The notes beneath the pieces were generated by a model. It searched no databases. It saw only the letters and a program-made list of their open reading frames with translations, and was not told where the DNA came from. A stretch of 64,000 bases of DNA, from the NCBI GenBank assembly GCA_018054455.1, contig JAGPJL010000002.1, forward strand, positions 1 through 64,000, written 5' to 3'. Positions 16,819 through 26,033 of the stretch are shown one piece after another (positions within the stretch are counted from its first letter, which is position 1; each line of letters starts with the position of its first letter). Origin of the DNA: Parabacteroides sp. (GTDB lineage Bacteria > Bacteroidota > Bacteroidia > Bacteroidales > Tannerellaceae). The position numbers and the translations under genes are program-made.

Positions 16819-17958
16819 ATGATAGATTTCAATGCGATTCCATCGCCTTGCTATGTAATGGAAGAAAAGTTGTTGCGGAATAATCTGGCTCTTATCAAGC
16901 GAGTAAAAGAAGAGGCTGGAGTAAATATTATTCTAGCTTTCAAAGCGTTTGCCCTCTGGAAATCGTTCCCGATTGTTAAAGAATACATTTCTTATTCCAC
17001 AGCTAGTTCCAAATTTGAAGCACAACTTGCATTCGAAGAGATGGGGATGCCGGCTCATACTTATTCACCGGCATACACTGAAGCCGATTTCCCTGCAATA
17101 TTAAAATATAGCAGCCATATTACATTCAACTCTCTGTCTCAGTTTGAGCGTTTTTACCCATTGGTAAAGGCCGATGGCCGAGGTATATCATGTGGATTGC
17201 GTATTAATCCTGAATTTTCGGATGTGGAAACGGATTTATACAATCCTTGTGCACCGGGTACACGGATGGGGATTGTAAGAGATTTACTTGGAAAGACTTT
17301 ACCGGAAGGGGTAGACGGACTTCATTTTCATACTTTATGTGAGTCTACTTCTTTTGATTTGGAGAGAACTCTGCAGGAGGTTGAGAAGAAATTCGGCGAT
17401 CTGCTGTCGCAGGTAAAGTGGCTCAATATGGGTGGTGGACATCTAATGACCAAAAAGGGTTATGATACAGCTCATCTTATTTCTTTACTTCATGCTTTTA
17501 AAGCTAAGTATCCTAATCTAGAGATCATTATGGAGCCTGGAAGTGCCTTCGCCTGGCAAACAGGATTCTTGCTAACAACGGTTGTAGATATTGTAGAGAA
17601 TAAGGGAATCAACACAGCTATTATTGATGCTTCTTTTACTTGTCATATGCCGGATTGTCTGGAAATGCCTTACAAGCCAGCAATACGTTATGCAACAGAT
17701 GCTGTTGAAGGCAAACCATCATACAGGATTGGAGGAAACAGTTGCCTGAGTGGCGATTATATGGGAGACTGGTCGTTTGAAAAGCCCTTGAAGGTTGGCG
17801 ATAAGATAATATTTGAAGATATGATCCATTACACTATTGTTAAGACATCCATGTTTAATGGTATTCCGCATCCTTCGTTGGCACTTTGGAGCAAAGACGA
17901 TGAGTTAGTCATATACAAATCCTTTGGTTACGAAGATTATAAAAACAGAATGAGTTAA
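16819..17958 (+). CDS. nspC: Carboxynorspermidine/carboxyspermidine decarboxylase
   Basis: A 379-residue PLP-dependent enzyme of the alanine racemase/ornithine decarboxylase fold III group. It removes CO2 from carboxy(nor)spermidine in the alternative spermidine route used by many gut Bacteroidetes. It opens IPSPCYVMEEKLLRNNL, and the PLP lysine is in NIILAFKAFALWKSFP (about residue 41). The blocks GLRINPEFSDV, GLHFHTLCES, WLNMGGGHLM, MEPGSAFAWQTG and GGNSCLSGDYMGDW follow the family in order. The partner dehydrogenase that makes the substrate is not in the window. Confidence 0.92.
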   Translation: MIDFNAIPSPCYVMEEKLLRNNLALIKRVKEEAGVNIILAFKAFALWKSFPIVKEYISYSTASSKFEAQLAFEEMGMPAHTYSPAYTEADFPAILKYSSHITFNSLSQFERFYPLVKADGRGISCGLRINPEFSDVETDLYNPCAPGTRMGIVRDLLGKTLPEGVDGLHFHTLCESTSFDLERTLQEVEKKFGDLLSQVKWLNMGGGHLMTKKGYDTAHLISLLHAFKAKYPNLEIIMEPGSAFAWQTGFLLTTVVDIVENKGINTAIIDASFTCHMPDCLEMPYKPAIRYATDAVEGKPSYRIGGNSCLSGDYMGDWSFEKPLKVGDKIIFEDMIHYTIVKTSMFNGIPHPSLALWSKDDELVIYKSFGYEDYKNRMS

Positions 17959-18026
17959 TGATTTGTACCAATAATTTTATGTAATTTAGCGCAATAATTC
18001 GAGTGTTATAAACAAGCAATAAAGAT

Positions 18027-18980
18027 ATGGGTATTTTTAGCTTTTTCAATAAGGAAAAAAAAGAGACTTTAGATAAGGGGTTATCAAAAACTAAGGAAAA
18101 TGTATTTACCAAAATCACCCGTGCCATTGCAGGAAAAAGCAAGGTGGACGACGAGGTATTGGATAATCTGGAAGAAGTACTTATAACCTCGGACGTTGGC
18201 GTAGATACTACTCTTAAAATCATTTCACGTATTGAGAAACGTGTTGCTTCCGACAAATTTGTAAACACGCAGGAGCTTACCGCTATCTTGCGGGATGAAA
18301 TCGCAAGCTTGCTTACAGAGAATAATACAGAGGATGCCGAAGGTTTTACAACTCCCGCAGATAAGAAGCCTTATGTAATTATGGTTGTGGGCGTTAATGG
18401 CGTTGGAAAAACAACTACAATCGGGAAATTGGCTTATCAGTTTAAAAAAGCCGGCAAGAAAGTTTACCTGGGTGCCGCGGATACATTCCGTGCAGCCGCG
18501 GTGGAGCAGCTGGTTATCTGGAGCGAAAGAGTAGGGGTGTCTATTGTAAAACAGAAGATGGGTTCCGATCCTGCATCTGTTGCCTTCGACACCTTAAGTT
18601 CAGCTAAAGTAAATGACGCTGATGTTGTTATTATTGATACAGCCGGACGATTACATAACAAGGTTAATTTAATGAACGAATTGACTAAGATTAAAAATGT
18701 AATGAAAAAGGTTGTACCGGATGCTCCTCACGAGATTTTACTGGTTCTGGATGGGTCCACAGGACAAAATGCGTTTGAACAGGCTAAGCAGTTTACAGCT
18801 GCTACCGAGGTTAATGCATTAGCTATAACAAAATTAGATGGAACTGCCAAGGGTGGTGTTGTGATTGGTATTTCGGATCATTTCCGTATACCGGTAAAAT
18901 ATATTGGTTTAGGCGAAGGTATAGAAGACCTTCAGGTATTTCAGAAAAAAGAGTTTGTAAATTCATTATTCGGAGAATAA
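18027..18980 (+). CDS. ftsY: Signal recognition particle receptor FtsY
   Basis: A 317-residue SRP GTPase that docks ribosome-SRP complexes at the inner membrane. The N domain (about 1-100) precedes the G domain with G1 GVNGVGKTTTIGKLA, the SRP-specific DTFRAAAVEQL, G3 DTAGR and G4 TKLDGTAKGG, ending in the closing loop YIGLGEGIEDLQVF. It lacks the long acidic A domain of E. coli FtsY and begins MGIFSFFNKEKKE, a short amphipathic membrane-binding start, as is usual in this phylum. It is followed 42 bp later by rimO. Confidence 0.96.
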   Translation: MGIFSFFNKEKKETLDKGLSKTKENVFTKITRAIAGKSKVDDEVLDNLEEVLITSDVGVDTTLKIISRIEKRVASDKFVNTQELTAILRDEIASLLTENNTEDAEGFTTPADKKPYVIMVVGVNGVGKTTTIGKLAYQFKKAGKKVYLGAADTFRAAAVEQLVIWSERVGVSIVKQKMGSDPASVAFDTLSSAKVNDADVVIIDTAGRLHNKVNLMNELTKIKNVMKKVVPDAPHEILLVLDGSTGQNAFEQAKQFTAATEVNALAITKLDGTAKGGVVIGISDHFRIPVKYIGLGEGIEDLQVFQKKEFVNSLFGE

Positions 18981-19022
18981 AATAAAAAAGAAGGGGTTAC
19001 TCTTCTTTCTCCATTTTTATGT

Positions 19023-20321
19023 ATGAGAAAAAATAAAGTTGATATTATAACGCTGGGATGTTCAAAAAACCTGGTAGATTCAGAACAGTTAATGCGCCAG
19101 TTTAAGGCAAATGGATATACTGTTGAACATGACCCTAAGAAAATCAATGGTGAGATCGTGGTGGTTAACACATGCGGTTTTATTGGCGATGCACAGGAAG
19201 AATCCATAAATATGATTCTTGAACTGGCAGAAGCCAAAAAGAAAGGAAAAATTGGAAAGCTTATCGCTATGGGCTGTTTGACAGAACGTTTCCTTGATGA
19301 TTTAAAACGGGAATTGCCTGAAGTTGATAAATTCTATGGCAAATTTAACTGGAAAGAAGTACTTGCAGATCTTGGCAAAGCATATCATAATGAGTTGTCT
19401 GATGATCGGGTATTAACTACACCCAAACATTACGCTTATCTAAAAATTGGCGAAGGGTGTGACCGTACTTGCTCATATTGTTCAATTCCTATTATTACAG
19501 GTCATTATCACTCAAGACCAATTGAAGAAATTGAAACTGAAGTAAAGCTGCTTGTAAAAAGAGGCGTGAAAGAGTTTCAGGTAATTGCTCAGGATTTAAC
19601 TTATTATGGGTTGGATCTGTACAAGAAAATGGCTTTACCCGAGTTGATTGAAAGAATTTCTGATATACCGGGCGTTGAATGGATCAGATTGCATTATGCT
19701 TATCCGGCTCATTTTCCATACGACTTACTTCGGGTTATGCGTGAACGTGATAACGTATGCAGCTATCTTGATATTGCATTACAACACATTAGTGATAATA
19801 TGCTTAAGCACATGCGTCGAAATATAACGAAAGAACAAACCTATGAATTGCTTGAGAGAATCCGCAAGGAGGTCCCCGGTATTCATATCCGAACAACCCT
19901 GATGGTTGGCCATCCAGGCGAAACTGAACAGGATTTTGAAGAGCTGGTTGATTTTATTAAGAAAATGCGTTTCGAACGGATGGGCGCCTTTACCTACAGT
20001 CACGAAGCTGATACATATTCCTATAATAATTATGAAGATATAATACCTCAGGAAACCAAACAGGAACGTTTGGATTATATTATGCGCATTCAGGAGAGAA
20101 TATCGGCCGAATTGAATGAACAAAAGGTAGGACAGGTCCTTAAGGTAATTGTTGACAGGGAAGAATCTGACTTTTATGTTGGACGTTCACAATTTGATTC
20201 GCCCGAAGTTGATCCGGAAATTCTGATTTCAAAAGATAAAGAGCTTGTTATAGGCACAATGTATTCCGTGAAAATTACTGATGCTCAAGCCTTTGATCTT
20301 TATGGGAAGGTGATTGACTAA
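19023..20321 (+). CDS. rimO: Ribosomal protein S12 methylthiotransferase
   Basis: A 432-residue radical SAM methylthiotransferase that adds a methylthio group to an aspartate of ribosomal protein S12. The N-terminal UPF0004 domain has the three cluster cysteines in LGCSKNLVDSE, NTCGFIGDA and AMGCLTER. The radical SAM cluster motif is GEGCDRTCSYCSIP (C-x3-C-x2-C). The C-terminal TRAM domain (about 365-432) is visible as VGQVLKVIVDREESDFYVGRSQFDSPEVDPEI. The SAM-domain start and the PRVDPE-like TRAM favour RimO over MiaB. It lies 42 bp after ftsY and is probably co-transcribed. Confidence 0.95.
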   Translation: MRKNKVDIITLGCSKNLVDSEQLMRQFKANGYTVEHDPKKINGEIVVVNTCGFIGDAQEESINMILELAEAKKKGKIGKLIAMGCLTERFLDDLKRELPEVDKFYGKFNWKEVLADLGKAYHNELSDDRVLTTPKHYAYLKIGEGCDRTCSYCSIPIITGHYHSRPIEEIETEVKLLVKRGVKEFQVIAQDLTYYGLDLYKKMALPELIERISDIPGVEWIRLHYAYPAHFPYDLLRVMRERDNVCSYLDIALQHISDNMLKHMRRNITKEQTYELLERIRKEVPGIHIRTTLMVGHPGETEQDFEELVDFIKKMRFERMGAFTYSHEADTYSYNNYEDIIPQETKQERLDYIMRIQERISAELNEQKVGQVLKVIVDREESDFYVGRSQFDSPEVDPEILISKDKELVIGTMYSVKITDAQAFDLYGKVID

Positions 20322-20344
20322 TAAAAAACCGGCGTCTATGTTTG
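20314..20344 (+). promoter_or_regulatory. Promoter for the HU / HU-LysM gene pair
   Basis: TTG (20314-20316), a 20-bp spacer and TATGTTTG (20337-20344) match the Bacteroidetes consensus. The -33 element sits within the last codons of rimO. Confidence 0.55.
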
Positions 20345-20402
20345 TAGTTTTATGAAAAAATGACTAAAATAGCACTTAATCTAATTTAATGTGAATACTA
20401 AC

Positions 20403-20693
20403 ATGAAAAACAAAGAGCTGATAACTGAATTATCGAACCGTCTGGAATGGAATTCACAGGAGGTTACGGACATGCTGGACTCTTTTTGTTCGATTGTTGG
20501 TACTCATTTAATAGAGAACGATACGATCTGTCTTCCTGACTTAGGTAATTTTGAAGTTAAAAAGAAAGCAGATCGTGTTTCTGTTAACCCAGTTAATGGG
20601 AAACGTTATTTGGTTCCCCCCAAATTGGTAGCTGTTTTTAAGCCGTCTACAGCCTTAAAAGCTAAACTTAAGGAGATAACAGACAATGAATAA
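20403..20693 (+). CDS. HU/IHF family DNA-binding protein
   Basis: A 96-residue HU-fold protein from the ATG at 20403 (an in-frame GTG at 20391 is a weaker alternative). It starts MKNKELITELSNRLEWNSQEV, the helical dimerisation part, followed by LPDLGNFEVKKKADRVSVNPVNGKRYLVPPKLVAVFKPSTALKAKL. That is the beta-arm and saddle, in which the conserved NP of the arm tip appears as NPVNGK. It should dimerise and bend DNA. The stop overlaps the next gene by 8 bp, so the pair is translationally coupled; the two HU-type chains could form heterodimers. Confidence 0.9.
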   Translation: MKNKELITELSNRLEWNSQEVTDMLDSFCSIVGTHLIENDTICLPDLGNFEVKKKADRVSVNPVNGKRYLVPPKLVAVFKPSTALKAKLKEITDNE

Positions 20694-21942
20694 CAGATTA
20701 ACCATACAGGAAATAGCCACATTATTGTCTGTTAGTACAGGCAAAAGCACTCAAGATGCAGAAAAATTTCTGCGTGAATTTGTTGCTGTAGTTTCTGTTG
20801 GTGTTCTTTCAGATAGGGTGGTTAAGATAAAAGGGTTGGGAACTTTAAAGATATTGCTTGTTGAAGATCGGGAGAGCATTCATGTTAATACAGGCGAAAG
20901 AATTCTGATTCCTGCACATTATAAATATTCATTTATTCCGGATACTGAGCTGAAAGAATTGGTTAATCGGCCATTCTCAATATTTGAAACTACAGAAATC
21001 AATGACTCAGAGTCATTTCCCGATTTAGAAGTTTCGTTGGAAGATGAGCCAGAGTCGGAATCAGAATCGGATGATGAAGCATTGGTTGTTTCTGTTGGTC
21101 CCTCAAAAGAAAATAAACCAGAAATACAAAGAGCTGCGGAAACTTCCTTGGATCTTTTGAAAGAAATACTGGAAGAAACGCCAACTGATAATAATCCAGT
21201 TGTTGAAGAAGAGGTGACTGGCAATCCGCTAACTGATGTTCTCGATAATGATGCTCATGTTGACAATGAACCGGAAGAGCTTAATAGTGTTTTGCCCTCC
21301 AACGAGAGTGTTGATATTGCAAAAGTTATTTCATCCTATTACGGTTACGAATCAGAAAATCAAGTATCATCAAGTAATACTCATATGACTTCTGTAAAAT
21401 ATAACCATTATGCTGCAGCTCCGGCGAAAAAAAAGAGAAGAAAGCGTTCCTTTGGAAAATCACTTCTATATCTTTTAATAATTGGCGCCTTGGGTTTATT
21501 TTTTCTAGGTTTATTCTTCTATTTTCAATCCAAAGAGGTTAAGAACATTTTACCAATAATGGTAGAAAGTGTTCCACAATTAGAGGAGATCCAAATAGCT
21601 ACTCCAGATTCAATAGCAAAAGATTCTGTACAAATAAAATCTTCTCCTGAAACACTTCCGATTACTCCAAGCACTCCAAGTACAGCTTCATTATATTTGG
21701 ATACTATTGTAATTAAATCAGGCGACAGATTAACACTCGTATCACAAAAATATTATGGTCATAAATTGTTTTGGGTCTATCTTTATTTAGAGAATAAAGA
21801 TGCAATTGGAAATCCTAATCATGTACCGATAGGAACATCTATTCTTATACCAATACCTCAAAAATACAATATTGATGCTAATCAGAAAGTTTCACTGGAT
21901 AAAGCTGCGGCACTTCAAACACAAATATTAAATGAAGAATGA
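20686..21942 (+). CDS. HU-domain / transmembrane / LysM-like protein
   Basis: A 418-residue multidomain protein. Residues 1-95 are an HU-like domain (LTIQEIATLLSVSTGKSTQDAEKFLREF, then KIKGLGTLKI and RILIPAHYKYSFIPDTELKELV), although its DNA-arm region is diverged. A long acidic, low-complexity linker (about 100-240) follows, then a basic patch KKKRRKR (248-254) and one transmembrane segment (259-281). By the positive-inside rule the HU part is cytoplasmic and the C-terminus periplasmic. The C-terminal part (340-390, TIVIKSGDRLTLVSQKYYGHKLFWVYLYLENKD...IPIGTSILIP-like) resembles a LysM domain, which binds peptidoglycan. It overlaps the upstream HU gene by 8 bp. Function unknown; the layout would allow it to tether nucleoid to cell wall. 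Confidence 0.82.
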   Translation: MNNRLTIQEIATLLSVSTGKSTQDAEKFLREFVAVVSVGVLSDRVVKIKGLGTLKILLVEDRESIHVNTGERILIPAHYKYSFIPDTELKELVNRPFSIFETTEINDSESFPDLEVSLEDEPESESESDDEALVVSVGPSKENKPEIQRAAETSLDLLKEILEETPTDNNPVVEEEVTGNPLTDVLDNDAHVDNEPEELNSVLPSNESVDIAKVISSYYGYESENQVSSSNTHMTSVKYNHYAAAPAKKKRRKRSFGKSLLYLLIIGALGLFFLGLFFYFQSKEVKNILPIMVESVPQLEEIQIATPDSIAKDSVQIKSSPETLPITPSTPSTASLYLDTIVIKSGDRLTLVSQKYYGHKLFWVYLYLENKDAIGNPNHVPIGTSILIPIPQKYNIDANQKVSLDKAAALQTQILNEE

Positions 21943-22026
21943 CCAGTTTTTACTATTGATTTTATAAGAGTGCTTTCGGTTAGCATTATTTAACTGGTAA
22001 AGTAAGGAATACGGTTTTAACATTTC

Positions 22027-22034
22027 TATTTTTG
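22027..22034 (+). promoter_or_regulatory. Putative -7 box for the moxR-bat operon
   Basis: TATTTTTG matches TAnnTTTG and lies 52 bp upstream of the moxR ATG, in the only sizeable gap before the operon. No clear -33 TTG was found. Confidence 0.4.
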
Positions 22035-22086
22035 TGCTGCTTTTAAATGAAGAAGAAAATAACAAACAATATAATTAATTAATTCT

Positions 22087-23082
22087 ATGAGTCAGACAGT
22101 AGACATTCGTGAGTTGAATGAACGAATTGAAAGCAAGAGTTCGTTTGTGAATATGATTACCATGGGAATGGACCAGGTAATCGTAGGTCAGAAACATTTA
22201 GTTGAATCTTTAATGATTGGTCTGCTATCGGATGGACATATTCTTCTGGAAGGTGTCCCCGGTTTGGCAAAAACTTTGGCTATTAAAACATTGGCTTCGT
22301 TGATTGATGCTAAGTACAGCCGTATTCAGTTTACTCCGGACTTGCTACCTGCCGATGTTACCGGTACAATGATTTACAGTCAGAAAAATGAAGATTTCCA
22401 TGTTAAACAAGGGCCTATCTTCGCTAATTTTGTTTTAGCTGATGAAATTAACCGTGCACCAGCAAAGGTTCAGAGTGCTCTTTTGGAAGCAATGCAGGAA
22501 CGTCAGGTTACTATCAGCGATCAAACATTCAAGTTGCCGGATCCATTTTTAGTAATGGCTACCCAGAACCCTATCGAACAAGAAGGTACTTATCCGTTAC
22601 CAGAAGCTCAGGTTGACCGTTTTATGCTGAAGGTTGTTATCAATTACCCTAAAAAAGAAGAAGAAAAACTAATCATCCGTCAGAATATTTCTGGGATTTC
22701 ACCTGTGATTAAACCAGTTGTAACTAAGCAAGAGATTATTGAAGCCCGTAAAGTGGTAAGAGATGTATATTTGGATGAAAAAATTGAGCGATACATTGTG
22801 GATATTGTATTTGCAACGCGTTTTCCTCAGGAACACGGACTTCCTAATCTTGCAAATATGATTTCATTTGGAGCTTCTCCCCGTGCATCTATTAATTTGG
22901 CATTGGCAGCTCGTGCATATGCATTTATTAAACGCAGAGGATATGTAATTCCTGAAGATGTACGTGCCGTTTGCCATGATGTTATGCGTCATCGTATGGG
23001 CCTAAGCTATGAAGCTGAAGCAAATAACCTGACTTCTGAAGATATTATTAGCGAAATCTTAAATAAAGTAGAAGTTCCTTGA
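22087..23082 (+). CDS. MoxR-type AAA+ ATPase
   Basis: A 331-residue AAA+ ATPase of the MoxR family. Walker A is LLEGVPGLAKTLAIK (about 55-69, the family form GxPGxAKT), Walker B is FVLADEINRAPAK, and sensor motifs appear in VMATQNPIEQEGTYPLPEAQVDRFMLKV. MoxR ATPases act as chaperone-like partners of von Willebrand factor A (VWA) proteins and help activate or assemble complexes. Here it begins the operon that includes DUF58 and the VWA proteins BatA and BatB, a very common arrangement in this phylum. The 96-bp gap to the next gene could hold an extra regulatory site. Confidence 0.94.
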   Translation: MSQTVDIRELNERIESKSSFVNMITMGMDQVIVGQKHLVESLMIGLLSDGHILLEGVPGLAKTLAIKTLASLIDAKYSRIQFTPDLLPADVTGTMIYSQKNEDFHVKQGPIFANFVLADEINRAPAKVQSALLEAMQERQVTISDQTFKLPDPFLVMATQNPIEQEGTYPLPEAQVDRFMLKVVINYPKKEEEKLIIRQNISGISPVIKPVVTKQEIIEARKVVRDVYLDEKIERYIVDIVFATRFPQEHGLPNLANMISFGASPRASINLALAARAYAFIKRRGYVIPEDVRAVCHDVMRHRMGLSYEAEANNLTSEDIISEILNKVEVP

Positions 23083-23178
23083 TGTTATCTTCGGAATTAA
23101 AGATAGTCAATTTCATTTTAGAAATTCCTTACCTTGATAGAGAAGATAATAATTAGTAAAAACTAAGTACGTAGTACT

Positions 23179-24048
23179 ATGGAAACAAGTGAACTATTAA
23201 AGAAAGTTCGTCGGATAGAAATAAAAACCCGAGGGCTGTCCCGTAATATATTTGCGGGTCAGTATCATTCGGCTTTTAAAGGTCGAGGAATGGCTTTTAG
23301 TGAAGTGCGTGAATACCAATATGGAGATGATATCCGGGATATTGACTGGAATGTTACGGCGAGGTATTCCCGTCCTTTCGTTAAAGTATTTGAAGAAGAA
23401 CGAGAACTAACGGTTATGTTGCTTATAGATGTTTCCGGTAGTAGAGATTTTGGTTCTGTTAACGTAATGAAGAAAGAAATCATTACCGAGATTGCGGCTA
23501 CTCTTGCTTTTTCAGCTATTCAGAATAATGATAAAATTGGCGTTTTATTTTTTTCTGATAAGATTGAAAAGTTTATTCCTCCTCAAAAAGGGAAAAAACA
23601 TATTCTGTATATTATTCGCGAATTGATTGATTTTCATCCAGAAGATACTAAGACTGATATAAGTCAGGTATTGAAGTATCTTACTAATGCTATAAAAAAG
23701 CGTTGTACAGCTTTCCTAATATCTGATTTTATTGATAAAGGAGGATTTAAGGATGCGCTTACAATCGCTAACCGAAAGCACGATGTGGTCGCTATTCAGG
23801 TGTACGACCAGCGGGAAACAGAACTTCCTTCGGTAGGTCTTTTGAAAGTTAAAGATGCCGAAACAGGGGAGGAACGTTGGGTAGATAGTTCTTCTGTCCG
23901 CGTTCGTAATGCGTTTAGTGAGTGGTGGAATAACCGACAGGCAGAAATGAATAATGCGTTTAAGAAATGCCGCGTTGATTCTGTTTCAATACGAACGGAT
24001 GATGATTATGTAAAAGCGTTGATAGCTCTTTTTGATAAACGTAATTAA
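23179..24048 (+). CDS. DUF58 domain protein
   Basis: A 289-residue soluble protein. The DUF58 signature REYQYGDDIRDIDWNVTARYSRPFVKVFEEERELTVMLLID (written here only to mark its place, about residues 42-82, key part DIDWN-TAR) is present. It is followed by a VWA-like fold whose metal site reads LLIDVSGSRDFG (D-x-S-x-S). Proteins of this family are always near MoxR ATPases, and their role is thought to be as a MoxR client in envelope stress or assembly. It lies between moxR and the Bat genes, with only 2 bp to the next gene. Confidence 0.92.
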   Translation: METSELLKKVRRIEIKTRGLSRNIFAGQYHSAFKGRGMAFSEVREYQYGDDIRDIDWNVTARYSRPFVKVFEEERELTVMLLIDVSGSRDFGSVNVMKKEIITEIAATLAFSAIQNNDKIGVLFFSDKIEKFIPPQKGKKHILYIIRELIDFHPEDTKTDISQVLKYLTNAIKKRCTAFLISDFIDKGGFKDALTIANRKHDVVAIQVYDQRETELPSVGLLKVKDAETGEERWVDSSSVRVRNAFSEWWNNRQAEMNNAFKKCRVDSVSIRTDDDYVKALIALFDKRN

Positions 24049-24050
24049 GC

Positions 24051-25034
24051 ATGCAAATGAGATATATAAAAAATGGCATTCTGTTTATTGCTATTGCACT
24101 GGCTGCATTGCAAGAAACAAAACTGTCTGCGCAGCAAACCCTGATTGATGTTTCAATTGACTCTGCGGCTATTTTAATTGGTGAACAGACAGTTTTACAC
24201 CTCACTGTAACAACCGATAATGGTAAGAATGTGCTGATTCCTATTCCGAATGATACATTAATGACAGGGGTAGAGGTATTGCATCTTTACAAAGCGGATT
24301 CTACAGTGATAGAGAACAATAGGTTACTTATCAAACAAGATATCCTGATTACCTCTTTTGATTCATCTTTATATCTTCTGCCTCCTTTTAAGGTTATTGA
24401 TAGAACAGATACTATTTATTCGAATCAGGTAGCGTTAAAGGTGTCTACAATTCCTGTAAAATCAGATAAACCTGAAGAATTTAATGATATTAAGGAAACC
24501 TGGACACCTCCATTTGTTTTAGCTGATTATTATGATATAATCTATGGCATTTTGTTCGCTTGTTTCCTTATTTGTTTGATAGGATATATTTTACAAAGGA
24601 TAAGAAACAAGCAATCTATCATTCCTTTCAGAAAGCCGGAACCAAAGTTACCACCGTATGAAATGGCGATAAGAGAACTTGATGAGATTAAGCATCAGAA
24701 ATTGTGGCAGCAGGGACGGAATAAAGAATATTATACTTTGTTGACAGACACGTTACGTAAGTACATCGTTGATCGTTTTGGTATAAATGCAATGGAAATG
24801 ACTTCCGGAGAAATTCTGGAGTTTATTCATAGTGAAAGTGAAGCTAAATCAGTATATGATAGTCTGAAACAAATACTTGAATTGTCTGATTTTGTAAAGT
24901 TTGCCAAGCTACACCCTCTGCCTAACGAAAACGAAATAAGTCTGATGAATGCTTATTTGTTCGTTAATAAGACTAAAATAATCGAATTGGCTAAATCTGA
25001 TGAATCAAAAGAATCAACTGAAATAAAAGAATAA
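24051..25034 (+). CDS. BatD-like membrane protein of the Bat operon (DUF4381-like)
   Basis: A 327-residue protein. An N-terminal signal peptide ends near LSAQQ. A beta-rich extracytoplasmic domain of about 130 residues follows (TLIDVSIDSAAILIGEQTVLHLTVTTDNG), then one transmembrane segment (about 160-182, YDIIYGILFACFLICLIGYIL), and a cytoplasmic helical tail with LWQQGRNKEYYTLLTDTLRKYIVDRFGINAMEMTSGEI. The tail resembles the corresponding part of BatD downstream (KEAFYDEVLKALWGYLSDKLNI). It appears consistently between DUF58 and BatA in Bacteroidetes. I know no function beyond membership of the putative Bat membrane complex. Only 1 bp separates it from batA. Confidence 0.82.
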   Translation: MQMRYIKNGILFIAIALAALQETKLSAQQTLIDVSIDSAAILIGEQTVLHLTVTTDNGKNVLIPIPNDTLMTGVEVLHLYKADSTVIENNRLLIKQDILITSFDSSLYLLPPFKVIDRTDTIYSNQVALKVSTIPVKSDKPEEFNDIKETWTPPFVLADYYDIIYGILFACFLICLIGYILQRIRNKQSIIPFRKPEPKLPPYEMAIRELDEIKHQKLWQQGRNKEYYTLLTDTLRKYIVDRFGINAMEMTSGEILEFIHSESEAKSVYDSLKQILELSDFVKFAKLHPLPNENEISLMNAYLFVNKTKIIELAKSDESKESTEIKE

Positions 25035-25035
25035 A

Positions 25036-26022
25036 ATGGTATTTGCGAATCCAACATATCTGTTTTTATTGTTGTTGCTCATCCCTTTGATTGGATGGTA
25101 CATTTGGAAGCTTCGAAAAAAACAGGCAAGCTTTCAGATTTCTTCCTCTCAGGCATTTGAGGCCCCGGAAGCAACATCATATAAAGTATATCTAAGGCAT
25201 CTTCCTTTTGTATTACGTGTATTTGTAATTGCTTTGCTTATTGTTGTTTTGGCACGGCCTCAAACAACCGACAATTGGCAAAACTCTACTACAGAGGGAA
25301 TTGATATTGTTATGACAATGGATATATCGAGTAGTATGCTTGCGCAAGATTTAAAGCCTAATCGCTTGGAGGCGGCTAAGGATGTTGCTGCTGCCTTTGT
25401 AAACGGCAGGCCTAATGATAACATCGGCCTGGTTGTTTTTTCAGGTGAAAGTTTTACACAATGCCCGTTAACTACCGATCATACTGTGTTGCTTAATCTT
25501 TTTAAGGATATCCAGAGCGGTATGATTGAAGATGGAACGGCTGTAGGTCTTGGTCTTGCCAATGCAGTTAGTCGTATTAAAGAAAGTCAGGCTAAATCGA
25601 AAGTTATCATTCTGCTAACTGACGGATCCAATAACATGGGAGAAATTGCTCCGGTAACGGCTGCCGAGATTGCTAAAACGTTCGGCATTCGGGTATATAC
25701 CATTGGGGTAGGTACACAGGGTGAAGCTCCTTATCCGTTTCAAACAGCATTTGGAGTTCAATATCAGAAAATAAAGGTTGATATTGATGAAAAAACACTG
25801 AATCAGATTGCGGTTACAACGGGAGGTAAGTATTTTAGAGCTACTGATAACGCGAGTTTAAAGGCCATCTATTCCGAAATAGATCAGATGGAAAAAGTTA
25901 AAATCAGTGTGCAGCAATATAGCAAGAAACAGGAAGAATATAAAAACCTTGCAATGCTTATATTTGCGTTGTTGCTGATAGAAATTACATTGAGATATAC
26001 ATTGTTCAGAAATATTCCATAA
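25036..26022 (+). CDS. batA: BatA, VWA-domain membrane protein
   Basis: A 328-residue protein with two N-terminal membrane segments (about 4-22 and 57-75), a VWA domain and a C-terminal membrane segment (about 305-325). The metal-ion-dependent adhesion site is MDISSSMLAQD (D-x-S-x-S), followed by TDHTVLLNL and the Asp of LLTDGSNNMG. In Bacteroides fragilis the Bat genes were reported to support aerotolerance and are thought to encode a membrane complex. It sits in tight series with the upstream BatD-like gene and batB (11 bp). Confidence 0.93.
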   Translation: MVFANPTYLFLLLLLIPLIGWYIWKLRKKQASFQISSSQAFEAPEATSYKVYLRHLPFVLRVFVIALLIVVLARPQTTDNWQNSTTEGIDIVMTMDISSSMLAQDLKPNRLEAAKDVAAAFVNGRPNDNIGLVVFSGESFTQCPLTTDHTVLLNLFKDIQSGMIEDGTAVGLGLANAVSRIKESQAKSKVIILLTDGSNNMGEIAPVTAAEIAKTFGIRVYTIGVGTQGEAPYPFQTAFGVQYQKIKVDIDEKTLNQIAVTTGGKYFRATDNASLKAIYSEIDQMEKVKISVQQYSKKQEEYKNLAMLIFALLLIEITLRYTLFRNIP

Positions 26023-26033
26023 ATAAAAGGCTT

